DNA from: Paraescarpia echinospica
Taxonomy: Eukaryota > Annelida > Polychaeta > Sabellida > Siboglinidae
DNA: 64,000 nucleotides
Direction of reading: 5' to 3'
Assembly (NCBI GenBank): GCA_020002185.1
Contig: CM034532.1
Location: 47,391,962 to 47,455,961, forward strand
Position 1 is the stretch's first letter; the number at the start of each line of letters is the position of its first letter. Of the stretch, positions 1 to 12,018 are shown in pieces. Position numbers and translations under genes: made by a program. The notes beneath the pieces were generated by a model, which was not told the origin of the DNA, did not search any database, and saw only the letters and a list, made by a program, of their open reading frames with translations.

Positions 1-619
1 AGTAGTTCAGTTTTACTGCTAGATTTGATATAATTTCCACCATGGATGTGTGACCGACCATCTTATCAGGTGTTATGGTAGATGTCATATATCTGTAAGA
101 TTAGATATCGCATCATTAGATATGTAATAACCAGCTGACTATTATACATCTGTGGATGTAGGTGTAACAGGTGACGACATTGTCACCATTTCATTGAAGT
201 CTGACATATCATTCAAAATCGGATCTACAGCTGTGATAACGTTCCTTTTTGTAAAGTGAAAGGAAGTGTAGGGTGTTATGGACGTCCTTCCTAGGTCATT
301 TAATCAGTCTTAGAAACAAATGTGTCATAAGGATATTGAGATATGTGTACTTTTTAAGTGGCAAAACAGACACGTGCAACTTTCTGCAGGAAACACATTC
401 AATTAAATTGGCCACAGATTCATGGTGTTGGCTGAAGAAATAAGACCAACAATAAAACATCCCAATCTAATGAAGTCCTTCTACACCTCAACATGATCGT
501 ACAGATAGAGTCAGCCACTGTGTCATTTTATGTTCATTTAGTGAGAGGAGTACAGACTAACACCTTATAACACATTGGTGGAGCATTATCATAGATAAGA
601 CTGCCACCTAAAGATGGTT

Positions 620-778
620 AGAATCTCCCTGCTGCCATTTTGAAGCTTGGACAATTGTGTTCACTCTATGTTGCATCAGTTCATGTAAGCTGCATAAATG
701 AGTATTTGGCTATAGATGAGCAGTGGTGTATATATGTGTGTGTGTGTGCATGCGTGCGTGCGTGTGTGGTGTGTGTGG

Positions 779-809
<31 letters not shown>

Positions 810-810
810 T

Positions 811-859
<49 letters not shown>

Positions 860-976
860 CGTCAACCAGCATGGCTGAATGCTTCTCGGAGTAGTAGAGA
901 TGGTATTCGAATGAACAGGAAATAATGTGTAGTTTGTAAAGTGCTTTGAGCTGTGCTAAGGACTGGATGCCACGCT
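620..976 (+). mobile_element. SINE, 5'-truncated, with TG expansion
   Basis: Begins at the TTTTGAAGCTTGGACAATTG region and resumes after the TG tract with GCATGGCTGAATGCTTC, ending GGACTGGATGCCACGCTA. Confidence 0.75.
731..858 (+). repeat. TG microsatellite inside a SINE copy
   Basis: Interrupted (TG)n of about 128 bp with GTGCGTGC and GTGTGGTG interruptions. It sits at the TATTTGTGTAC position of a SINE copy and has presumably grown from that motif. Confidence 0.92.
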
Positions 977-2234
977 ACTTTTTACCTTTACGGTGGCTCA
1001 GTGTTTCAGGTGTGTGCCTCGTGACCAGCACAGGTACTGCATTTGAAGCCAAGGCTGGTGGCCAACCCAGCCATTTTTTTTACATGATAATTGGGTACAA
1101 CTTGCCTTCTGGCCTAGCACCTACCATATGGCAAGGAAGTTGGGAGTACATGCCTTGGGGAGACCCTAAAAGTCGTAGGTCCCTCAACCTGGTGTCTCTT
1201 CTGGAGACGTACAACACCCCACACAGGTGGAAAATGTGTAACTCCTGGTTGACTCTATCTCTTCTAACCCGCTGCTGCTGGTTCAGATTTCCTTCCTCCC
1301 CTCTCTGATGGCACCTCCTGGTCCACAGTTGCTGCCTGGTTGGGTTCCTGGTGTGATGCATTAAGCTTGCCGCCTGAGTGACAGTAATTCAGCCTAGTGC
1401 AGTATGTAGCTGACTCCCCTATGTGTACAGGGATCTACCACAGTTTCTAGTATATTACAGGCAGTATATAAGGCGCCATGCAGACATAATGTATATGTCA
1501 GTAACATGGCCTAGTGTTTTAGCTGGCTCCCTACAGAGATCTACTACAGTTTTTAGTCTAAATTACAGGCAATGTGTGAGGGTATGAGGTGCCAAGTAAC
1601 ATGACAATAACGTAGCCTAGTGCTGTAGCTGACTCCATACTGTTTATCACAGTTTCTAGTGTATTACAAGCACTATTAGTTAAACAGATAACCAGCTCTG
1701 ACTTGATGTACTTCAATGTTGTGATATGCACATTAGATTAGTTTACATTACGATTCCGATTGCATTGGCACGTTTCATCTTAGCCGTAGTTCCGTCGTCC
1801 TGTATGGCTAGAAGATAATTTGCACAAGCATTTTTTTGTATGCATTCACATGGCTGGATTAACCCATTACCTGAAGTAAAAATGTTAGGCCTAAAATGCA
1901 AAGATATTAACACCAGAATTAAAAAGACGGCTGTTCATCTATTGGTACTTTTGGGCTGACCACTGAAAGTTACATAATTAATATTTTTTTAATGACAAGG
2001 TGCTGGGAGGGGGCTGAATATGCATGGCAACACTGTATTATATACTGGAAGATAATTCATTGGCAGTATCAGAATTACAGAAGACAACATTCTAGAGAGA
2101 AGATTTGGGATCAGATTTTAAAACATAAAACTTCCTTTACTCACAGCTTTCAATGAATGTGGCAGACAAATAATTATAAATTAACAACTGCAATCTAATA
2201 AGTGCTGTTTTGTGACTACTTTATATACATTTTT
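977..2234. other. No gene seen
   Basis: Single-copy-looking AT-rich DNA. An open frame near 946-1308 has no recognisable similarity and starts inside a SINE. Confidence 0.5.
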
Positions 2235-2345
2235 TAATAAGGTTTAACAAGATTTCCATCCAGAGCAAAAATCTCAGATGGCAATGGCAAGTGGACGAGG
2301 AAGCCTTTGGCTTATTCAGAGTCCAGCATCTGTGTGTACCCTGCC
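2235..2345 (-). mobile_element. CR1-like 3' UTR fragment
   Basis: GTTTAACAAGATT and GAGGAAGCCTTTGGCTTAT match the 3' UTR of the relic at 50400-50510. No coding part. Confidence 0.6.
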
Positions 2346-3056
2346 CATCTGAGATACCCAGATGTCCAGTACATCTGACATCATGCCAAGAAGATGACCA
2401 ATGACTGGCTGCATTCCTTGAAGTGGACACAGTCAAACTGCTGCTTCCTGCTGTCCATGTGGTCAGCGAACTCTGAATTCTGCGTCATGCGGTGGTAATC
2501 GTACAAGATTCTTGTCACATGTGATGTATTGGAGCAGGTACATCAGCAGGTAATGGCTTACAGGCAAGGTGGGACATTCTGGCTGCAGTGGGTGTTGATC
2601 AGCTTAATCCACAGCCTGAGATAACTGGCACCTTGGAGTCAGTGGCCTGCAACTTCTTGCAGGAGCACTGACCCAGGCTGTCTTACTTGTAGCTGGTGCT
2701 GTGTATCGTATGGATGTGACTGATTATTTGTGCTACTCCACCACTGTTTCCTCCGATTATTTGTGCTACACCGTCACTGTCTCCTCCAATTCCAGCTGCC
2801 TACAATTTCCAAAGGTGCTATTTTATATAAAAACTGTATGTTGTATAAATATTTTATACGGAACATGGATTGGTAGATGGTTTTTGTACATGTTTGTGTG
2901 GATTTAACAGTGGCACCACACTGTGGACTTAAACGCCTTTGATTAACTTAAATATGATTTGGTCTTCCACACACACATTTTATTTGCATGGGTAGTGCCA
3001 AATGCTATCTTTTTTCCACATGTGTTGCTTTGACATGTATTGCCAAATCAAGAAGC

Positions 3057-3243
3057 AGTACTGTGGAACCTCTTTATTAAGGTCAAGAACCTCGTTATTA
3101 AGGTCACCCTTGAGACTGGACAAAAGTGGGACTAATATCATAAGATTTACTGTAAGTGGATATAATCTGGGACTCTCCTAGGGTGACCTTAATTGCGAGG
3201 TGCCTGTATTACTGAGGTGACCATAAAACAAAGTTCCACTGTA
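3057..3243. mobile_element. Short inverted-repeat element (GTGGAACCTC family), copy 1
   Basis: TACTGTGGAACCTC at the left and GTTCCACTGTA at the right; the interior has TTATTAAGGTCACCC and its complement AGGGTGACCTTAAT. Same family as 58937-59132. Confidence 0.6.
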
Positions 3244-4899
3244 TATGGAATGCCAGTTTGATTGAATAAAAATGGTAATTTCAAAACACAAAATATCGGT
3301 CTGACCGTATATCGCCATATGGTACACAGTGCCATTTATAGCAGCCTTCCATTGGGTAGCAATACACTCCAGTCTGCCAATCAGCTGGTCAACCAGACAG
3401 CTATTATGGCATCTGGCAGTTGTTTGATAGATCTCACCCTCTTCACTAAACCCATGATCCATGGCAACCCACTTGACTTTCTGTTTGATGCCCTGAACCC
3501 AGGAAGTCCCACTTCATTGCCTGGTCAACCTGTTGGTGGTAGTTTTGTCAGCTGAGACCTGTTTAGACTAAGACAGGGAGCTCCCAGAACACATGTCTGA
3601 GTCTCAAAGATAGTAATACTATGTTGTTTCTTAGGCAACTGAGCAGGACCTCCTGAACATTCATATTTGTATGGGTTTGTTTTTAATAATCGTAGTGTTC
3701 TTTAATGATCAAAGCATTCCTTCCACTTAACTTTGAAGATTCATATAATTTATTACTTCATTAATTTTCGAACTTCTGTTACGCAATCATTTCATGTTAA
3801 CAAAAAATATGGTTTCCAAGAAGAGCTCATTGGTAGTCTACAAAATGCCCCTGTGGCTCCCCCTATATCCACATTTTCGTCAAAGTTATCTGCCAAAAAT
3901 TACATGGTATTTAGCAAATAAAGTAGATAATATCCAATGTTAAATGATGCAGACTTAACAAAATACTAATTATTTTGCATTTGCAATGCAAATATTTGTT
4001 CTCTGTTAGCGCATACAGTCATAATTATTATGGGCAAATAAACCCGCACTTTATTGGTAGCAAACAACATAAGTAGGGCTCATATCACAAGGGTGAATAA
4101 GATCATGGATCTTTTGATGATGTTATGAGTATTTAGCATTCACTGGGGTCATCATACGGACATTAAGTTTGTTCTTACTCTGCCTGGTTTCACTTGCATG
4201 AACTTTATACACCATACTCAATAGGATCAGAGATGGGGTGACTACATCACAACCACTTTTTGGCCAGTACCATCCGTAATCGTAGCGAAATCGATAGCGA
4301 AATCGATAGAGTGAATGTTTCCAATTAGGCATGCGTGAAAAATAGTGCTCATACGGGAACATTTGATGTAGATTTGATGTAGCTTGGTACAATCCTAGAA
4401 GACACACAGGGCATTGTGAACAATTGTACTCAATTACAAGAGCTAACAAAAAGTGTCTGGACTTGGGCCAAAAGTACCCCTTTCTGAATTATGTACACTT
4501 CAAAGTCCCTTTTTATGGTAAAAACAACTGCAGATTTTTAAAGAAATACTTATCTAACTTAATTTCTCTTTCATTTTTAGGTATGATAAATTGTTAAAAA
4601 ATATCCATTCCACTTAAGGCTACATATAATTATTCCCAAATAGGTTGATTTATTGCCCAGGTTCCACTGTAGTAAAATTGGCTTAAATAGCCTTAAAAAT
4701 AAGTAACATTGCCTGAAAGATGACAATTTGTCTAGCAATCTGTGATCAGTGGTCAGTCATGCCTACTGTTCTCCAGACCTGTCTGTTACTATAGCCACTT
4801 TGTGTGCTTTGTAAAGGTCACATGTGTTTGTATACAATGCTCTTTATAGCCCATTTGGGCATGTTTGGAACAGCTTTGGGTTGTCTGGACAAACAACAG

Positions 4900-5395
4900 G
4901 CATTGATGAGGTGAAGACAGAAAGATTAATGCCAAGAGTGAGGAAGTATCAGACACTTCATCAGTGCCGAAATGTAGGGTAGAGTGAGGAAGTTCCGGAT
5001 AAATCAGTGTCAGAAGATAGGGTACAGTGATGAAGTTTCATACTGATCCGTGTCAAAACAAAAGTAACTTAGACTGGGAAAGTTGCAGATGCATCAATGC
5101 CAGAAGATAGGGTATAGTAAGGGAAGTTTAAGATAAATCTGCCAAAAAACAGGGTAGAATGGGGAAGAACAGTGCCAGAAGATGGGGTAGAGTAGGAGAG
5201 TTTTCACATAAAGACAGTGAAATTTCAGATTGATCTGTGACAAAAGATATTAGTAGGTTGTTTGAGATGAGTCTGACGAAAGATACATACCTAGGGTAGA
5301 GTGGGGAAGTATGAGTGAGGTAAGATAAGTTTCGGAAAACAGTGTCATGTTTCAGATGAACCCCAAAAGACAAGGTAGAGTGGGATAGTTTATTG
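4900..5395 (+). repeat. Degenerate minisatellite, about 50-bp unit
   Basis: Repeated words GTGCCAGAAGATAGGGTA and AGTGAGGAAGTTTCAGAT recur every 45-55 bp with heavy divergence. No coding potential recognised. Confidence 0.65.
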
Positions 5396-6884
5396 TAGAT
5401 ACTAAATGTTTTATTTGAACTGATTTAGGTAATTATACAGATATCTTACAAGAGCTAATATAAGTACTATTTTAACAAATATGTTGGTATCATGTATTGT
5501 ACTTTATGTCATGAAAGCAAATAACATATTGTATTTATAATTATATAATTTAACATTATTATCTTAAAATTTGGAAAGAGATGGTTTGATTTTACTTTAC
5601 TTATTTTTGGATATATTTGAAGATGTGGCACAGCGTTGGGTAAAACAACACTACAATGTTCTGGGAAAATCCTCTCTGTTTGAAAGATCGTTGGCTTGGT
5701 TGTAAATATTGTTGAGGAATGGGAATGGCACATTAACTCCCACAGTCCCTGTTTTGTTTACACCGTTTCCCACTGTCCCCTGTCACTGTGTATCCCATTA
5801 TCCCATTTCATTGCCATCAGTTCTAGAACAATGCTGGGATTTTGGATCCTTGGAATTCCCACTGATATCTGGGAGGGTTACTGGTTTACAACCTTGGCTG
5901 TGGTCAGGACATAATTACCCTCCCAATGTCATCCATTTATATAATTTCAAAGATACCCCTGAAATATAAGGAGTTATACTGGAGTTATCTGCCATGTAGC
6001 AAATCATTGGCTCAGTCATATTTTGTTTGAATTTATTCTTACATAATTTCCATTTAATTAAATTTAATAATTAGATTTTTCCTTCCAGTACATTACTTCA
6101 TTCTACCTACCGGTATTCTGTAATTTTATTATTAATTTACATAAAAATACTAAAACATCATATACACTGGCATATGTAACTGTGACAGTGTTTTCAAATT
6201 TGCTTATGCTGTTTTTTGGTCTTAATCCTATGCTGTTTTTCGGTCTTAATGCTGTCATGTATGTGCTTTTGTAGGCCTTTAAAATGCATATGTAACCTAA
6301 AACAAAATATCCCAGGCCATTCAGTGGACATTACATATTCTCTGAGTCAGAAATGGAAACCTTCTTCAACAACATGTCTCCCAAGGTAGCTTCATTTGGG
6401 CAGAAGTGATTGAAACAACATGTAAGGTGTCCTGTGCCAAGTTTGTTGATACTGATAGTTTGTTGCCATTATAGTGAACACGCTATGTACATGCCTGTAC
6501 TATGATTTCGCTATTAATACCACAACATTTACAACCATGTAAACTTACAATTACCTTGTTAACCACCCCACCAAATCTTGCACCTCGTGAGACTCACAGT
6601 CACCGCACACTTCCGGGAGAGTGTTGTCACTCTTAGTGACTCCCTACACCATCTTTATGAGCTGGGAAGATGTTAAGTGCAGGTGATGAATATAGGCCGC
6701 CACTTGCTTCTGTTAACACTAAGTATATGGGGGTACAAGTTACTTATGTGGGGTGAAATACACTCTAATTCTGGTTGGTTTATTTCTATTTTGGTTGACT
6801 AGTAAACATTATGGCAAGCACTGTCTGGTAGAGCCTAATAACACAGTGTCAGTAAAGCGAATAGACATTGCACCAGAGTAAATA

Positions 6885-7055
6885 CAGCGAAGAAGGAAAG
6901 GAAGGGAGAGAGATGGAGAGAGGAGGAGAAAAAGGGAATGAGAGAGGGGTGAGGGCAGTGACAGGCAGAGAGGGAGGCAGTGGACAACGGGAGCGGGGAG
7001 GGGATAGGAAGACAGAATGAATAGAGCAAAGGGAAAGGATAAAAGAATGAACCAG
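6885..7055 (+). repeat. Polypurine tract
   Basis: About 170 bp of almost unbroken A/G on the plus strand (GAGAGAGATGGAGAGAGG and similar). It opens three overlapping frames on the minus strand, which are compositional artefacts. Confidence 0.85.
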
Positions 7056-7689
7056 TACAGAGACAAAACAATGGTCGGTCATAATAAAGATGGTGTTAAA
7101 TTGGGCGATAGAAGACAGAATGGGAAGAATAGAACAGCACTGATATGTTTTATTTGTATACTTTGAAGGCCCAACATTCCATCATATCATTTCATCCTTG
7201 TTAACCAGCTCGTTCTTATCACCCTAGTGGGTCCACCCCTACAAATGTGAATCACAGGTGTCATATTCTGTGACATTTGCGACAAAGGCCATGTAAAACT
7301 AATCTTGCACAGAAGATCAAACTGTGGAGAAAGCACTGTATGTGGATTTCAGTTTTGGCTATGTTGAACTACAAACAAGAAGAAGGGTGTGGTTGGATTT
7401 GCATTTCCAAATTACACGTCTGCATATGAAAATTACATAGATGTTTGCATTCCAGAATCACACTTCATTGGATTCTAAACGTATGCTGCACATATCACAA
7501 AATTACATGCCTGCATTCCCCAGGGGTAATCTTGTGTCTACAGTTACAGTTAGCCAATCTGAGTTGTCTGTGCGACAAATTGGATAGGACTTGTTACGTT
7601 TTGTGTCCAATCTTGCTGGTCAAAAACTACAGGACAGGTCATGGAATAGACAACAGACAGTCCTCTTATTCAATACTGTTTGGTATGTG

Positions 7690-7749
7690 GCAGTTGGTGT
7701 GTGTGCAAGCATGTGTGTGTTTGTCTGTGTGTGTGTGTGCGTGTGTATG

Positions 7750-7801
<52 letters not shown>

Positions 7802-7998
7802 TGCTTGTGTGTGCGTGCGTGCGTGTGTGTGCATGTGTTTGCATGCATGTGTGTGTCCATGCCTGCATACACACATGTGTGCGTGCATGCATGTGTGCAT
7901 GTGTGCATGCATGTGTGCATGTGTGCATGCAAGTGTGTGTGTGTCCATGCATGCATGTTCACATATACACACACATATGCATGCATGTTTGCACATGC
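7690..7998 (+). repeat. TG/CATG alternating purine-pyrimidine tract
   Basis: About 300 bp of TG repeats mixed with GCATGCAT words, a strong Z-DNA-prone tract. Open in several frames on both strands only because of repetition. Confidence 0.9.
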
Positions 7999-8350
7999 TC
8001 CTTGGATGTGCTGAGTGCTGACCAAAAGTTTCTGGTCAGTCCAGGGGCAATTGACCACTCTCCACTGTCCAGTGGTTCGTTCACAGCTTGTATGCCCAAA
8101 CATCTGATGTAGAAAACAGCAGAGATAAGTCAAGAGTGAAGTACACTATCCAGTGTTCATCACTGGAAGGTTGAGATAACTTTATTAGTAACTATTTCAG
8201 CATTTGGGAGTATACCAATGTGTCGGTGAACAATTTAAATACAGTTTTGGACTTTTGGTAGGGTTGATATTATCAGTTATGTTAAAGGTGTTATGAAGAA
8301 ATATTGTCAGGAATTGGAGAGTTTAATCTTATGATTTTAAATTTGTCGGT

Positions 8351-8610
8351 ATGTGATGTTTGTATCAAGGACTGGTGAAACATGAGATGGCCATGTGTTT
8401 AAATGTGATGTTTGTATCAAGGACTGGTGAAACATGAGATGGCCATGTGTTTAAATGTGATGTTTGTATCAAGGACTGGTGAAACATGAGATGACCATGT
8501 GTTTAAATGTGATGTTTGTATCCAGGAGTAGTGAAACATCAGATGGCCATGTGTTTAAATGTGATGTTTGTATCAAGGACTGGTGAAACATGAGATGGCC
8601 ATGTGTTTAA
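8351..8610 (+). repeat. 52-bp tandem repeat, five copies
   Basis: Exact 52-bp spacing of the word ATGTGATGTTTGTATC at 8351, 8403, 8455, 8507 and 8559; the sixth start (8611) is already diverged. Copies differ at few sites (for example CCAGGAGTAG in the fourth), so the expansion is recent. Confidence 0.93.
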
Positions 8611-11205
8611 ATGAGTTGCAGTATTGTTTATGTGTTGGTTAATTTTACACTTGGGACCTTCCAATTAATTGTCAATTGGTTGCATCAGTGTTAATTACTC
8701 CAGCCAGATGTTCTTCATTAGTCATTAATTGGTCCAATTCTTGAAAGTGGCCAGGACATTAACTTGGGAAAATATTTGTTCATCCCATCTGGTCATTTCA
8801 GAGAGGTCACGGAAGCTTAATAGAAAACCTCTTGTGCTTTACATCCAGACTTTGGTAGAGGAGAACCAGGGAATATTGGTGTGGCATTTTATCTTCCCTC
8901 TTGGGTATCTACCCCTAGGATATCTTACCCCTATGGGGAAGGAGGTAAGATGCCCTAGAGCATCTACCCCAACCGTGGATATCTTTTCCCCTCCTAAAAA
9001 CTCTAGAAATAAGACAAAATACATACCTAAATGCAGTTTAAGCATTTCATATAGTAGCATATATGTTGTAAATGTTATAATCAACTGAAATAACTTCATA
9101 CATTTAAACTTCTAAGTTAATCAAGATCAGTCACCTCTGAGACTCACCTCAATAACAAAACACAGAGTTCTCTATTCACAAGACATTACACTGCTGAAAC
9201 AAAAGCATCAGGTATTGAAGGGAGGATATGTCCATGGTGGGAGAAGGTATTCAGGGGGAATAAGATAGACTATTTCACTGGGCTACGTGCAGAAGGAGAG
9301 CGGGAGGGGACTGAAGGATGGGAGTGGGAGAGGGAAGTGCAACACAAGAACTTGTTTGGGTATCCAGCGAAATGCCACATTGTTTATTTATTGAATTTTA
9401 AAACAAAGAATTACCTAGTACAATATTAGCAGTCTGTGTTTATTAAAGAGCAGGGACAGTGTTAATGTGGGACAGATTGACTGGTTGTGGAAAATAAATT
9501 TCATTACGGTAGTAAATGGTCCGTGCCATATGGGCCACTGCATCGGTTCCTGGAAGCCTTCCTGGCATATGCCCAGAAATGTCAGGTCACAGGTACAAGT
9601 AAGAAGTGTGCATACAGTAGACAGGTGGTAAATCTCACACCTTTCCAGGGTTCCTCATATTGCCTCTCATTATGAAATAGCCATGTTCATTTGGTAGACT
9701 GGCTCCTAGGGACCGTTTAACTAAACTCTTATGACCACATAAGCCTGGTTTTGCTCTTTAAAATTGATTTCGCCCCTTCGCAGTGAGATTGTATACTGAA
9801 AACTGTCAACACCAGGGTGTGCCACTGGGATTTTTTTTTCAGTGTCATACGAAAATAATGTCTGTGACATGGTGGCAGCTCTTAGCATTTTGAAAAAGCT
9901 CTTTAACAAAGATTCTTTTTAATGAAGAAGTGTCCTTATATTTCATGAGTTCATTATCTTGGTGAAATGGTCCTCTAGTGTCACTGTCAGGGCTGATGCT
10001 GGTTTAGGATGCTGCAGGCGGGGACAGATCACTATTTTACTTCCGGGTGCATTACACACAAATAAAGTGCCAGTAATAACTACTAATAACTATAATAACA
10101 ATAAACTTTTCAAAGATTTGTTGCACCCAATTTGTTTTACAATAACCAAACAACACTGACGATTATGACCATTCTGCTGTGTGCTGGCTTAAATTTCTTC
10201 TTATTAGTTGGCAGTCAGTACATGTCAGAATGCCCTTGGATGCGTGTATAGTTCACAGAAGAAAACAAACTCCAGTTTGTTTTGATGACACATGATGGGA
10301 ACATCTCCCAGATTGATTTTCTCGAAAACAATTATGGAATTATTCTAGAACACCCCTGTGGTTTGGTGCCAAGACAACTGTTAAACTGTAAACTGTAGTT
10401 TTGTTATTAAAACCGAATCATAATTTTGTATAGTGTGCATTGGAAAACTCTGTACTGATATCACAGAATATGGTCCACATGGGAAATGTGCCCCCCATCC
10501 ATTTTCCCTATGGAATTAGAGTATTCTGGTGAACCTACCAGGTCCACATTCTATAGTAGAATATGGACCCTCCTAGATATATATAGAGGTTGTCTATATT
10601 CTATAATGTAGTAGTCTTACACCAAATTTGCTGGTGTTTCTACATTAGTGGTGGTTCCCAAACAAACTTACATCTGTCCAATTGGCCAATGTCCACTCAG
10701 GCCAAACCAGTGTTTCCCCTGGTATGTGACAAGCGAGGTGGGCCACCTCGCCATTTTTCTATGCCGCCTCGCCCAAAATGTGCCGAAATTGCGGCCTCGT
10801 AGCTATTTCGTGCACCCATTTTTTTCGTTCTTTCACAATATATTCAGCTTCGGCGAGCAGCACAAAATGACACCACTAAGTCACTTATATTCCTGCAAAT
10901 CGCAGATTTGTAGCAACATCGCTTAGTCGCTCAGGACCGGTTAGGATTTTCATCTTGGAATTAACTCCATTGGACAACGTGAATGACATCACAAACTGTA
11001 ACTGATTTGGGAGACATGTGGAACTCGGAGGTGAAAAAAACAAAGAAAACGGTAGTTGAATTACGATGTATTTTGCGCTCAATTTCACTGTTATAGTATG
11101 TGCCCACATTAAATCAGAATGCTGGTGTAGCTGATGTTGAATTTCTGGTTTATGACAGTGGTGGGAGTAAAAACCATGCAGGCTGATGGCACTACGTCAC
11201 CAGTC

Positions 11206-11517
11206 GGCACTTGTATAAAATCCGGACCCTTTTGAAGCCCAAATAGTGACCCGGTTTGTGCTAGTTTGCACTGCTATGGCCGTGGTTACTGCATCTCTCG
11301 CATATAAATGAGCGATACAGCAGCATATCATGTTGATACAAATCATGGCGCTATTTACGCCTCAAATGGCTACTGGGCATAAGACGCAATATTCTTAAAG
11401 GTAAATATGCCTAGGATAATGTTGAATGATGGAAATATCTCGCTGAAGTAGTAAAGTTAGGCAAAACTCACGTTATCCCGGCGAAATGGAGGCGGGTCCG
11501 GATTCGACACAAGTGCC
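11206..11517. mobile_element. Inverted-repeat MITE inside the hAT-like element
   Basis: Ends GGCACTTGTATAAAATCCGG (11206 on) and a 24-bp inverted counterpart (11494-11517), about 21 of 24 matching; GGCACTTGT and AATCCGGACCC are exact. Total about 312 bp, no coding content. Confidence 0.6.
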
Positions 11518-12018
11518 CACAACTCTATTCGATTAATTTTCTATGCTGTTTGGTTTTTAAAAAAAATAAGGAATGTGATTCGTAAGATATCTTTGTGCTA
11601 AATATATAATACATATTCCCACAACATTGTGCAAACAAACTGTCTGCGTGGTAACAAGGCCTAGAGTTGGGGCAAGAAAAACATCACTACAACCAAGAAC
11701 CAGTGGTCAAGTGGAAACTACACCCCCACTGAATACCAGTAGTAAAGTGGAAACCACACCTCTTCTTCTTTGTGTTAGGCAGCCACCATCCGTTGAGCAG
11801 ATCGAGTCTGCTCGGAGATTTTGCTGCACTTTGAGGGGCTGCTGTGCTTAATAAAAGAATAGTTGATGCACTAGGGATTAAAAGATAAATAAATTATTAA
11901 AAATATTTAAAATAGAAATTTATAAACGAATAGGTTAGTTTTTAAAAAATATGTATAAAAACAGTATGACCCCGACCGGCACAGCTCCAGCTTTCATTTA
12001 CCCACTTTCGTTAACACA

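Larger units (their letters stand above)
3245..10708. other. No gene seen apart from listed repeats
   Basis: Non-coding by my reading except for simple and tandem repeats listed separately. Open frames at 3262-3555 and 4449-4123 show no domain or splice context I can recognise. Confidence 0.5.

Noticed and set aside
3262..3555. 97-codon plus-strand frame as a possible gene or exon
   Set aside because: Balanced amino-acid composition but no recognisable domain, start context or splice partner; not enough to call.
6809..7082. Three overlapping minus-strand frames
   Set aside because: All arise from one polypurine tract with few possible stop codons.
7445..8133. Long Cys-Val or His-Thr open frames on both strands
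   Set aside because: Translations of a TG/CA microsatellite; the same applies to frames at 640-894, 23029-23478, 30214-30559 and 60835-61086.
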